Virus record (IMG/VR): IMGVR_UViG_3300042549_001687
Location: 1-20,085 of that record
Direction: 5' to 3' (one strand)
Source of the DNA: a virus
Length of the DNA: 20,085 bases
Shown here one piece after another: positions 5,589 to 13,558 of this stretch. The stretch's first letter is position 1; each line of letters opens with the position of its first letter. The position numbers and the translations under genes are program-made. The notes under the pieces were generated by a model that saw only the letters and a program-made list of their open reading frames with translations, had not been told where the DNA came from and made no database searches.

Positions 5589-7966
5589 TATGGTAAGGTT
5601 ATAGGATTGCCATTTGGATCAAACAAAATTCCTCCTGTGTTTGGTATTGAGTTTGTTGTAGGTGGAGTGGTTGCTATTGGGTTTTGATTATTACTCTGTG
5701 CAGTAATCGATACAAATGAGGTCACTCCTAATAAATTTGATGCAGTGTTGATCACCTCTACTGGACGTTCCTTAATTGGTTGAGGTTTCATTCTTGGTAT
5801 TGTGTTAATCTGTGTTACCCAACCTGATGGATTAATTGTATGTTCAACAGAAGTAACTTGCCAGTCATAGGTATCTCTTATGTTTTCAGGAATACGATTG
5901 CAAGTTATAAGTTGACCAAATCCAAAACCACCTATACCATCTATTGTTAGACTCAACTCAAATGGTAATGGTTGTCCTGCACAATGCTGATCATCTCCTT
6001 TATACAGACTATCTGCATACTCTTGTCTTAGTAAACTTGCTGCTTGATTTGTTGACTCATCTGTTACACCTTTCTTCTGAAGTTCCTCCATAGTCTCTCT
6101 AAAAGTTTTCTTTACTTGATCTGGACTTTTACATGGTTCACATTCACTATATTCCAAAGGCTTTCGAGCTAAGTTTGTATAAAACTTTGAGTTTACTAGC
6201 ACTCCAATTTGAAATGGTCTAAGACTTGCTGCTTGGCAGGGATTTTTTGGATCGGTACTTACTGCCATTGGTAGCTCTTTTGTACTTTTATAGTTACCAG
6301 AGTACAGAGCTTGAGTCTTCATGGCTGAAGTCATTTTCATGTTGAAGCTCATATCTCTTAATATGGACCTTCTTGTCTCTTTGTCATTTTGTGTTAAAAT
6401 CTTGCCAGGAAAATCGTATACTTGTACTTTTTGATTTCCTACACCTGGGAATTTAATGTCTACTACTGAGAGTTTGGGATACTTAAATTCTTCATCCTCG
6501 TTGTTGGTTATTACTTCAAATTCCCATAAATCACCACAAACACTGTTTATCTCGTTTAGTACATTTGTAATAAAAGTTTTTACTTTAAAGTCTCCTGTCT
6601 TAGCATCCTCTACTGCATTCAATTGCTTTAGTAACATGATAACGTTTAGTCGAATTTTAGATAGCATTACACCGCCCTTATCACCTTCTTTAACTATTGC
6701 TGAGGGTATGCCTTCTAGCGAATTTTGATTGTCGTTGTCTAGTAAATATCTTGCTAGTGGTGTACCTGGAATAATACATACTCGAGGATCAGTTGATTCT
6801 AACAATCTATGGTATGATAATATAACACGACTACTGTCGAGACATCCGTTTCTAAAAAGTCCATTATTGTCTACAGGAAAGCAGTATAGATTTACCGCAG
6901 CTTCAAATGCAGCCCAAGTCATATAAACTTCATCTGTGCCTGCTCCAAAGAAACTTGTAAAGACACTTCCAATTGCTCCAAGTAAACCACCACTACCACC
7001 ACTTGCATCTCTTACATCTCCCGTGTATTGGTGAACCTCAAAAGAAACATCTTCAGGATCTCCTCCCAATGCTCGGGTTACTTTTTTAAGATTTTCTATT
7101 CCAGTAAATGCTTGTAAGCCGTATTGATCTCTATACTCTGCTCGCATTTTACCTCTAGTGCTTGTTCGATTCTTTGTGTTTGCTAATTGGAATAAATAAT
7201 TATATAATCGAGATCTGTGTTCGGAAGCTTTTTTATCTTCCTCACCTTTTATTTCTTGTACACACTTGCTACCTAGACTAGGTGGGTTAGTTGTTGAATC
7301 CACACAAGGAGTTTCAGTAGATCCTCCAATAAGAGCTTCTGCAGCTGATATTACTTCCACACTGCAAGTCCAGTATTGTCCTTGTGTTAAACTGTAATTA
7401 AAGTTAGTAACCAATCCTTGTAGACCCTCATAGTTTGGGTTTGTTCTAGTCTCTCGTAACATACTACTATTAGCAGTATTATCAGTTTCAGAATTGTTGA
7501 TAGTGATATCTGGCATACGGAATCCCCACTCCACCCTAATACTCATTCCAGGAATAAACAAACATTTTTGTAATTCTAGTAACTGATCATCATCATAAGC
7601 TATTATAGATATAGTGGTCTTTCTTGTTGTTCCTAATTCACCTTGTTTTGTTATTTTAACTTCTGTTACTATTGGATAAGGTGAATATGTTGTTGGATCA
7701 TACAATGGTGCACCAACACCAACCTGTTCATTAGCTAACTGCTGTCTTGATCTTAAAGTACTATTAATTCTGTTATCATATCTTATACCTTCGTTAGTTA
7801 TGGGATTAAGCAAACTAGCCACTCTACATTGATCACACATACTCGTTATACGAATTTGTGGATGAGCTCCTTGAATCTCTGTGAGGTATAAAACGTTTTT
7901 TGCACGCTTATCTAACTCCTTCTGAGTATTTATTGGTACTTGCTTTTTACTAAACGGGTTAGTCAT
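5588..7966 (-). CDS. Large baseplate hub-like protein
   Basis: The 792-residue protein looks like a gp27/gpD-type tail hub protein. The N-terminal domain has the typical strands PIVTEVKITKQGELG followed by the helix DDDQLLELQKCLFIPGMSIRVEWGFR (about 127-153). Near the end, residues around 710-735 carry YDWQVTSVEHTINPSGWVTQ, a pattern like the V-x-H-x(5-8)-W-x-T signature that closes hub proteins of this fold. Between them is a long insert. Two CxxC pairs (C44/C47 and about 609/612) plus other cysteines could bind a metal ion. The C-terminal 50 residues are Asn/Thr/Pro-rich. It sits between the LysM-like baseplate protein and a small virion protein. An exact T4 counterpart is not certain; wedge or hub-accessory roles are alternatives. 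Confidence 0.7.
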   Translation of the reverse strand: MTNPFSKKQVPINTQKELDKRAKNVLYLTEIQGAHPQIRITSMCDQCRVASLLNPITNEGIRYDNRINSTLRSRQQLANEQVGVGAPLYDPTTYSPYPIVTEVKITKQGELGTTRKTTISIIAYDDDQLLELQKCLFIPGMSIRVEWGFRMPDITINNSETDNTANSSMLRETRTNPNYEGLQGLVTNFNYSLTQGQYWTCSVEVISAAEALIGGSTETPCVDSTTNPPSLGSKCVQEIKGEEDKKASEHRSRLYNYLFQLANTKNRTSTRGKMRAEYRDQYGLQAFTGIENLKKVTRALGGDPEDVSFEVHQYTGDVRDASGGSGGLLGAIGSVFTSFFGAGTDEVYMTWAAFEAAVNLYCFPVDNNGLFRNGCLDSSRVILSYHRLLESTDPRVCIIPGTPLARYLLDNDNQNSLEGIPSAIVKEGDKGGVMLSKIRLNVIMLLKQLNAVEDAKTGDFKVKTFITNVLNEINSVCGDLWEFEVITNNEDEEFKYPKLSVVDIKFPGVGNQKVQVYDFPGKILTQNDKETRRSILRDMSFNMKMTSAMKTQALYSGNYKSTKELPMAVSTDPKNPCQAASLRPFQIGVLVNSKFYTNLARKPLEYSECEPCKSPDQVKKTFRETMEELQKKGVTDESTNQAASLLRQEYADSLYKGDDQHCAGQPLPFELSLTIDGIGGFGFGQLITCNRIPENIRDTYDWQVTSVEHTINPSGWVTQINTIPRMKPQPIKERPVEVINTASNLLGVTSFVSITAQSNNQNPIATTPPTTNSIPNTGGILFDPNGNPITLP

Positions 7967-7970
7967 AACT

Positions 7971-8270
7971 TTATTTGTTTAATTCCTTATAGTCTGATAG
8001 AATTTGAAGTATGCTTGCAGGTATTCGTAGTTGTTGGTTTGGTGGGATCGTCATTGTGCCTTTTCCAATTCCATTGGCTTCTGCTATTATCCACCAATAA
8101 CCTACACTACCATAGTAATTATTTGCCAATAAATCAAGCCTATCTCCTGGTGTTGTTCTGACATAAATGTCATCTACACTTCTTGGTATAGGTGGATAAA
8201 GTGTTGGTTTAACAACTGTTTTACCACTATCATCTTTTTTTGTTGCTATATTGTCGTATCTGTTTGTCAT
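7971..8270 (-). CDS. 53: LysM-like, gp53-type baseplate wedge protein
   Basis: This 99-residue protein carries a LysM-like fold over its C-terminal two thirds. The segment DIYVRTTPGDRLDLLANNYY is followed by GSVGYWWIIAEANGI and the closing motif MTIPPNQQLRIPA. T4 gp53 and small tail proteins of many myophages share this layout; in T4, gp53 joins wedges around the hub. I chose ATG 8270, one base after the upstream TAG (TAG-T-ATG), over an in-frame start at 8330 that would overlap the upstream gene by 59 bases and add an unlikely leader. The stop lies 4 bases before the hub-like gene. The symbol is by analogy with T4. Confidence 0.78.
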   Translation of the reverse strand: MTNRYDNIATKKDDSGKTVVKPTLYPPIPRSVDDIYVRTTPGDRLDLLANNYYGSVGYWWIIAEANGIGKGTMTIPPNQQLRIPASILQILSDYKELNK

Positions 8271-8271
8271 A

Positions 8272-10479
8272 CTATGCAAATGGTATAAGTCCTGCTGTTG
8301 GTACTGCACTGCCATCACCAATACCAACAATAAATCTAAAGTCCATAGAAACGTCTATAATTTGTGGTAATTGTTTATCTATATCCCAAGCATACTCAGC
8401 CATCTGTACATCATACTTAACTGAGTTTACTGCTATTGGTGTGTTTATGTACCATTTTCCTAAAGTAAAACTGCATATAGGTGCTTTCATCATTGTTCCT
8501 TCTGTTCTAGGAGCTGTAGGAATAGATGCCACCCTTACTAAACTTTGTAGTTTACCGTAGATAATATCCATGTCTTTGCTTGATAAAGCTGGTACTTTGA
8601 AAGCTATACTGCCTGCTCTCACAACACCTCTATAGGAGTGTATGGTTTCTAACCTGTTTAGTAGTTTGGTGTCTTCCCAAGTATTTGTCCAACTATCACT
8701 AAAATTAGTAATATAAGATCTAAACACAATAGGATTACTTGATCCTAATGGTCCGATTTTTAAAGTAACGAAGTCAGATTTACGATCATCATTAACTACT
8801 GCATTTAATGGACTTCTTTGTTCTACTGAACCATTTTTAGTTATGTAAGTATCTGGTGTTGTGTCATCAATATACTTAACTGTAAACACTCCATTAGCTC
8901 TGCTATCTGATCTAAGAAGAGTTCTAAAATCTGTTCCAATTGTGTTTGGGGTGGTTTCTTCTGATTTTGTTCGTATTTGCTTATAAGTTAAAGTTTGATA
9001 GTCTGAACCTATATCACTCAAACCATTAGTAGCTAGATTATTGGCACTATCTCTCTCCTCGTAGTAAAATTGCTGTGTACCTCCTCTTTCAGTATCATCT
9101 ACTGCATTATTGGCATTAGCTAGTGGTATAGAGTCTCCATCCTCAATAATATCATTAAACGTCCTTGCTACTGGATCTTTTCCTGCTTCACCTAGTTTTG
9201 TATAATCTACTCCTTTAGCAATTAAATCATCACTTGGATTTGTTAGTTTGGACATGTAAGTCTCAACTTCACTTTTATAGCCAGAATTAGATCCGCCTAT
9301 GCTTAGTGAAGTTTTAATACTATCTTGGAAATATGTTGAACCTTCTTTTGTTATAGATCTAGGTATTCCAGAACTACCGTGCTTCACTGTTGGTGAGAAT
9401 ACTGCTAATGCTCTATCAGCTGCATATCTCAAGGACTTAAGTACTGGAAAAGTGTACTTAGGCTCAAATGTTATCTGATTGAGTTCTGGTGTAGGGTATT
9501 TCTTTTCTGTACTTGGAGTGTCTAAAATAATATCGCTAAACTGAATTACCGTTGCAATTGGTGTACCCAAAACAATATTACCGTCTTGTACTACTGTTAT
9601 AGTTGGTATGCCTAAAGCAATATCACCATCTTGTACTACGGTTGTTGAAGGAGTGCCTAATATCACAGTACCTTTTTGTGGAATAGTGCCAGTCAGTCTT
9701 GATCGTACTACATTTATAACAGACTTTACAATGTTGTTGGTAGTTATAGTTCCTTGTGTTGCCAATATTGCAGCATTAGTTATTGCCAATACTGGATTAG
9801 TTCCAGGTCCTTGTAAAGGAGCTAGGAAAGGCACAGTGATTGCCAATACTGGATTAGTTCCAGGTCCTTGATTAACTCCTAATGGAAGTATTATATTAGT
9901 AAAGGATTGGTAAACTCCATTACCAAAAAAAGTACCTTGCAATAGTAGACTATCATAAGTCGGTACTAATACATTTATGAAAGAACTAGCAACTCCATTA
10001 GCATACACCAATCCCTGACTTAATGTAGGATTAAATATTATTGGGTTTTGACCTCCTTGTGCAATGTTGGTTTTAACTGGTTGTATTATAGTAGTACTGG
10101 TGTGATTAAAAATTCCAAATGGAGTTATTTTAATATAGTCAGTGTTTACATCTGATAAAAAGTACTGAGCTAAGTGGGTTGTGCTTCCTATTTTTGGTTG
10201 CAATAATCTGTCTGCTAAACTAATTGCAGATCTAAATTTTGTATTAATAAATGGTGGAATAGACTCAGGTCCTTTTACCATTCCTTTTAGTATAGCACTA
10301 TTTTGCTCAACAGCATTTGGAAGTGTTTTTAATAAAACACTTTCTAGTTCTTTGGATGGCTTAGCTGGTTGTAAAAGGATACTACCTTGATTTACAGCTT
10401 TTACTTTGGCTGGCAACTCATTGTGAATGCTACTATTGTAGCGTTCTTCTAAACTTATAGTTTTAAATAGTTTTGCCAT
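8272..10479 (-). CDS. Large virion protein with internal beta-repeat region
   Basis: This 735-residue protein follows the tape measure gene. Residues about 140-320 form a low-complexity, beta-prone repeat region with many QG turns. The 12-residue unit QGPGTNPVLAIT occurs twice (204-215 and 223-234). Three 15-residue units of the type LGTPSTTVVQDGDIA run from 274 to 318. The C-terminal 170 residues look globular: FRSYITNFSDSWTNTWEDTK, a helix KDMDIIYGKLQSLVRVA, and a strand-rich end (PQIIDVSMDFRFIVGIG) of the kind found in tail and baseplate proteins of T4-like environmental phages. A baseplate or tail-tip component is most likely from position. I cannot name a T4 homologue. The start has no Shine-Dalgarno and lies 2 bases after the tape measure stop. 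Confidence 0.76.
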   Translation of the reverse strand: MAKLFKTISLEERYNSSIHNELPAKVKAVNQGSILLQPAKPSKELESVLLKTLPNAVEQNSAILKGMVKGPESIPPFINTKFRSAISLADRLLQPKIGSTTHLAQYFLSDVNTDYIKITPFGIFNHTSTTIIQPVKTNIAQGGQNPIIFNPTLSQGLVYANGVASSFINVLVPTYDSLLLQGTFFGNGVYQSFTNIILPLGVNQGPGTNPVLAITVPFLAPLQGPGTNPVLAITNAAILATQGTITTNNIVKSVINVVRSRLTGTIPQKGTVILGTPSTTVVQDGDIALGIPTITVVQDGNIVLGTPIATVIQFSDIILDTPSTEKKYPTPELNQITFEPKYTFPVLKSLRYAADRALAVFSPTVKHGSSGIPRSITKEGSTYFQDSIKTSLSIGGSNSGYKSEVETYMSKLTNPSDDLIAKGVDYTKLGEAGKDPVARTFNDIIEDGDSIPLANANNAVDDTERGGTQQFYYEERDSANNLATNGLSDIGSDYQTLTYKQIRTKSEETTPNTIGTDFRTLLRSDSRANGVFTVKYIDDTTPDTYITKNGSVEQRSPLNAVVNDDRKSDFVTLKIGPLGSSNPIVFRSYITNFSDSWTNTWEDTKLLNRLETIHSYRGVVRAGSIAFKVPALSSKDMDIIYGKLQSLVRVASIPTAPRTEGTMMKAPICSFTLGKWYINTPIAVNSVKYDVQMAEYAWDIDKQLPQIIDVSMDFRFIVGIGDGSAVPTAGLIPFA
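9526..9660 (-). repeat. Three tandem 45-base coding repeats
   Basis: Residues 274-318 of the large virion protein form three 15-residue units (LGTPSTTVVQDGDIA, LGIPTITVVQDGNIV, LGTPIATVIQFSDII). DNA copies are diverged but aligned at a 45-base period. The pattern suggests beta-solenoid coils or a fibrous stalk. Confidence 0.75.
9782..9813 (-). repeat. Perfect 32-base direct repeat, copy 2
   Basis: This is identical over 32 bases to 9839-9870, with a period of 57 bases (19 codons). It encodes QGPGTNPVLAIT-type units inside the large virion protein. Perfect DNA identity implies a recent duplication or gene conversion. Confidence 0.9.
9839..9870 (-). repeat. Perfect 32-base direct repeat, copy 1
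   Basis: First copy in transcriptional order of the repeat at 9782-9813. The 25 bases between the copies encode the VPFLAPL spacer. Confidence 0.9.
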
Positions 10480-10481
10480 TT

Positions 10482-12971
10482 TTATCTACTAGTGTAATTA
10501 ATTTCTCTGCTTATAATTGGTGCTAATACATGACCAATTGCTTTACCGTCGATTGTAACATTACCTTTCTTATTAAGTATATTGGATGCAAGAGTTTCAA
10601 CAGCCGATATTAACTTGTCTAGTTTATCTTCTTTTTCTTCTCCACCCCCATTAGCTATATTGCTTAGAGCGTTTCCTATCTCTTGGAACTTAGGTGCTGA
10701 TGCAGCTAGTTGAAGAAGTTTGTCTATTACTGGAGGAGTTGCATTATTCATTTTTCCTAATGCTGTAGTTATCATATCTAAGCCTGTACCTACAGCACCT
10801 ATTCCAATACCCATACTACCCAATGCAACTATATCCTTTAATCCTGCCAATCCTTCTTTTTGTTTTGCTAGATTTGATAAGTTTTCAGCAAATACACCTA
10901 TACCTAGACCTAAAGCTATCAAAGCTAGTATACCAGCTCCAAATATATAAGCACCAATACCAGTCATCATAATAGCTCCTAATGCAAATACTGATACTCC
11001 AAACTCCAATAATCCTGCTCCAGCTGCTTTCACAGCTTCCATATCTAAACCTATCAATTGCTTCATTGCATAGGTAAATGGTATTAAAGCGACACCTAAA
11101 AATGCTAAAGCAACTGATCCGGCAATTATTTCTCCTGCTACTTGACTCAATCCCGCAGTTACTAAGGACATTGCTGTTAATGCTACTAATCCTATACCAA
11201 CAGCTGGCCATTCAACAGTAGCAAACTGTTGAAATGCTTTTGCTGATACATACAATGCTGCTGCTACGATTAGTAATGCTGCTGCACCTTGTAACATAGA
11301 TCCAACATTTAGTTTACCTACTGCACCTGCACCACCTACACCACCAGCTCCACCTCCTGCAGGAATCGTATTACTCTTCATCTTTAGAGCATTTATCAGC
11401 TTATACTGCGTTACCATTTGGAAAAGAGAAAAAAGTAATGGGCCTAATTCACCAGTACCCTTCTTAACAGCTCCTAACCAATCCACAGTAGTACCTAAAA
11501 GTTCTTTGAAATAACCAGCACTTTCTCCAGAATATTTATTCGACTCTACCTGTGCATCTAACGCTTTTTGTAATTGCTCGGTAGTCATACCTGCTGATTT
11601 AGCTAAGGCTTCTTGTTGAACCATGTTCATTCTACCAAACTCAGCTTGTCCTCCTACATTTCTTAATACTTCTCTGGTTGCACCTTCTATATCATGGTTG
11701 AGTGCCATCTCCCGTGCTTTGTCTAGATTTATTTCTCTACCCAATAATACTGAAGCTTCCATTTGAGCATTAATACTGCTTTCAAAATCAAGCAATCCTT
11801 TTGCCATACTGACTGATGTACTAAGTTCAACACCCATCTTATGCAATTCAATTACTGCCTTACCAAACGCTACTGCTCCTCTACTGCCAAATAATGCCAT
11901 GGCTTCTGTGTTCTTGGCCATGTCTTTCATTATCTTACCTGGAGCTATTCCTTGCAGTTTAGCCATTGCACCTACCTGCTTCATTGAGTTTGCTGCAGAT
12001 TGTGAAGTTTCGCCTGGCATTTGGGATAGTGAAGCGTTTAAGGCTAAAGCCTCTTCTCCAGATATTCCAAGCTGATGAGCCATTTCGCCTAGATTATCAA
12101 CAAGTTCACTACTTAAGGCATTTACGTTACCATATTGCTCAATGATACCATTCATTACACCTTTATTGTCTGCTAGTCCTACTAAACTTTTAAAAGAAAA
12201 ACTCTTAATTCCAGCTTCTACTGCTTGTGCTGATGATAGACCTTGTTTTTTGAATTCTTTGAAGGTATCTGTAGCTTGTCCTATCTTCTCTATCATTTGC
12301 TGAGCAAAGATAGCTTTTGCCAGTTCTGGTGTTTTAAGTTGATCTATTATCTTTTCTGTGATACCAAACTGACTCAAAAGGGCACTGTTAACCTCTTTTA
12401 TTTTTTCAGCATACGCATCCTGCTTTGCTTGGAGAGCTGCTTTTTCTCTTTCTGCTTTTAATTGCTCGAGTCTTTCCTTAGTACCTTCTTGTATTAGTGT
12501 GTTTTCCTTTTTTAGACTGTCTATACGCTCGATGATTGCTTCTGTTTGACCTCGAAGTAGGTACATCAGATCCTCTGCCTTTTCAATCTGTTCTTTGTCA
12601 GCGTTCTGAGCTTTAAGTCGTGAGACCAGGTCCTCAGCCCTCTGAACTGCTGCATATTTCGCAGCCCTATTCATATCCAGCTGGTTAATTAAGGAGTTAT
12701 TCTCCATTTTTGCTTGCTTTGCAAGCAATCTAAGTTCTACTTCTTTTTGATCTAAACCAGTTCTTAATGACAGAGCTCTAACCCTATCATTAAATGCTTG
12801 AGTTTCTTGCTCTTTGGTATAATCTTTCATCTGAGCGGTCAGATCTTTCAAGAAGGATTTTGCAGAAAAAGCGTCATCAGTCCCTTTTTTAAAGGCACCA
12901 GCAATAACCTTTGAAAGCTTACTCTCTAAGCTATCAAGGTCAATAAGATCATCTGCTCTTTTTTTACCCAT
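10482..12971 (-). CDS. Tail tape measure protein
   Basis: The 829-residue protein has the architecture of a myophage tape measure. A long N-terminal helical/coiled-coil region (about 45-210) is rich in Lys, Glu, Gln and Ala. A middle helical region (about 210-520) includes an Ala/Met-rich stretch. A block of hydrophobic helices follows at about 555-710 (LQGAAALLIVAAALYVSAKAF, FGVSVFALGAIMMTGIGAYI, GILALIALGLGIGVFA), and then a short soluble tail. Such proteins fix tail length during tube assembly and may enter the host envelope on injection. It lies shortly downstream of sheath, tube and the gp26-like chaperone genes, the usual order. T4 gp29 has 590 residues, so if length scales as usual this tail is longer. 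The ATG overlaps the upstream stop (TAATG). Confidence 0.82.
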   Translation of the reverse strand: MGKKRADDLIDLDSLESKLSKVIAGAFKKGTDDAFSAKSFLKDLTAQMKDYTKEQETQAFNDRVRALSLRTGLDQKEVELRLLAKQAKMENNSLINQLDMNRAAKYAAVQRAEDLVSRLKAQNADKEQIEKAEDLMYLLRGQTEAIIERIDSLKKENTLIQEGTKERLEQLKAEREKAALQAKQDAYAEKIKEVNSALLSQFGITEKIIDQLKTPELAKAIFAQQMIEKIGQATDTFKEFKKQGLSSAQAVEAGIKSFSFKSLVGLADNKGVMNGIIEQYGNVNALSSELVDNLGEMAHQLGISGEEALALNASLSQMPGETSQSAANSMKQVGAMAKLQGIAPGKIMKDMAKNTEAMALFGSRGAVAFGKAVIELHKMGVELSTSVSMAKGLLDFESSINAQMEASVLLGREINLDKAREMALNHDIEGATREVLRNVGGQAEFGRMNMVQQEALAKSAGMTTEQLQKALDAQVESNKYSGESAGYFKELLGTTVDWLGAVKKGTGELGPLLFSLFQMVTQYKLINALKMKSNTIPAGGGAGGVGGAGAVGKLNVGSMLQGAAALLIVAAALYVSAKAFQQFATVEWPAVGIGLVALTAMSLVTAGLSQVAGEIIAGSVALAFLGVALIPFTYAMKQLIGLDMEAVKAAGAGLLEFGVSVFALGAIMMTGIGAYIFGAGILALIALGLGIGVFAENLSNLAKQKEGLAGLKDIVALGSMGIGIGAVGTGLDMITTALGKMNNATPPVIDKLLQLAASAPKFQEIGNALSNIANGGGEEKEDKLDKLISAVETLASNILNKKGNVTIDGKAIGHVLAPIISREINYTSR

Positions 12972-13282
12972 TATTTAAAGTACTTACCAAAGCTTCCTTT
13001 TCGAACATCATATACTAATAGGTCAGCAAATTTTTGTGGATCTTGTTTGATTAGACTAGTAGCTCTTTTTGTAAATTCTTTCTCACTCATATTAAACTTT
13101 TTTGATAGTGCTTTAAAGTCTGGTGAGTTGATGATTCTAGCATACTGATAGTCTGCTGCATGGTTGAAATGACCCTTTACAAAAGTCTCAGCTTTGTCTA
13201 ATAACCAGCTAGTTATACTCTCCTCAATTCTATGATTTTGGATTTCGTCGTGTATAATCTTATGTATATCTGATTTTTTCAT
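12971..13282 (-). CDS. Small MKxSE-like protein before the tape measure, 103 residues
   Basis: It starts MKKSDIHKIIHDEIQNHRIE, a more distant version of the tag on the three small proteins at 2510-3676. The I-R-E at residues 10-12 is here I-H-D, but an I-E-E occurs at 19-21. The body is helical and basic, with ITSWLLDKAETFVKGHFNHA and a C-terminal helix-rich part (FADLLVYDVRKGSFGKYFK). I recognise no domain. It starts a new transcription unit: an intrinsic terminator lies 41 bases upstream and a promoter-like motif 10 bases upstream. It overlaps the tape measure start (TAATG), so its product would be made at a coupled rate. A tail assembly helper or packaged protein are both possible. Confidence 0.78.
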   Translation of the reverse strand: MKKSDIHKIIHDEIQNHRIEESITSWLLDKAETFVKGHFNHAADYQYARIINSPDFKALSKKFNMSEKEFTKRATSLIKQDPQKFADLLVYDVRKGSFGKYFK

Positions 13283-13292
13283 TATGCAATAC

Positions 13293-13306
13293 TTTATATA
13301 TAAATA
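13293..13306 (-). promoter_or_regulatory. Recurrent AT-rich promoter-like motif
   Basis: The coding strand reads TATTTATATATAAA, ending 10 bases before the ATG at 13282 and just downstream of the terminator at 13315-13341. It would start the long tape measure/baseplate operon. Same class as 3687-3700. Confidence 0.48.
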
Positions 13307-13314
13307 GTTTGTAA

Positions 13315-13341
13315 ATAAGAAAAGCCAGTGATTAACTGGCT
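13315..13341 (-). terminator. Intrinsic terminator after the frameshift extension
   Basis: A 7-base-pair stem AGCCAGT / ACTGGCT with a 5-base loop (TAATC) is followed by TTTCTTATTT on the coding strand. The stem begins 10 bases after the TAA at 13352-13354 that ends the +1-frame extension, which supports that stop as the true end of the gp26-like unit. Confidence 0.75.
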
Positions 13342-13351
13342 CTCTTTGTCT

Positions 13352-13558
13352 TTATCTTCTGCTTGATTTAGCTTTGTCATAAGCAGCCTTTTCAGCATCA
13401 TTTTCATCTTTCTTAATTTTTGATAACTTGAGGTAATAATATCGTCTGAGATATACCGGTAAGTTATACAGTTCTGTCCATGACCAGCCCATTTTTCCAT
13501 AATACATAAGGTCAAATATCTGGTCGTATAGGATGGGCCTATAGTCAGACCCCAGGCC
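13352..13558 (-). CDS. Frameshift extension of the gp26-like protein (candidate tail chaperone)
   Basis: In the frame +1 (equivalently -2) to the upstream gene, 68 codons run from GGC at 13558 to TAA at 13354-13352 and encode a protein-like sequence: GLGSDYRPILYDQIFDLMYY, then GKMGWSWTELYNLPVYLRRY and YYLKLSKIKK with a charged tail. This aromatic pattern is what I recall of small proteins next to gp26 in T4-like phages. The first ATG in the frame is at 13507, 17 codons in, and the conserved-looking residues lie before it. Upstream in this frame a TAG at 13576-13574 blocks independent initiation. Translation is therefore probably by slippage on the T7 run, giving a fusion of about 354 residues. 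Initiation at 13507 (51 residues), or a sequencing error in the T run, are the alternatives. Confidence 0.68.
   Translation of the reverse strand, partial: GLGSDYRPILYDQIFDLMYYGKMGWSWTELYNLPVYLRRYYYLKLSKIKKDENDAEKAAYDKAKSSRR

Noticed and set aside
8271-8330. Longer start for the LysM-like baseplate gene
   Set aside because: It overlaps the upstream virion gene by 59 bases; the ATG at 8270 follows the upstream stop by one base and fits gene packing here.
10885-11211. A 108-codon minus-strand frame rich in Cys, Arg and Ser
   Set aside because: It is an out-of-frame shadow within the hydrophobic part of the tape measure gene; its composition is not that of a real protein.
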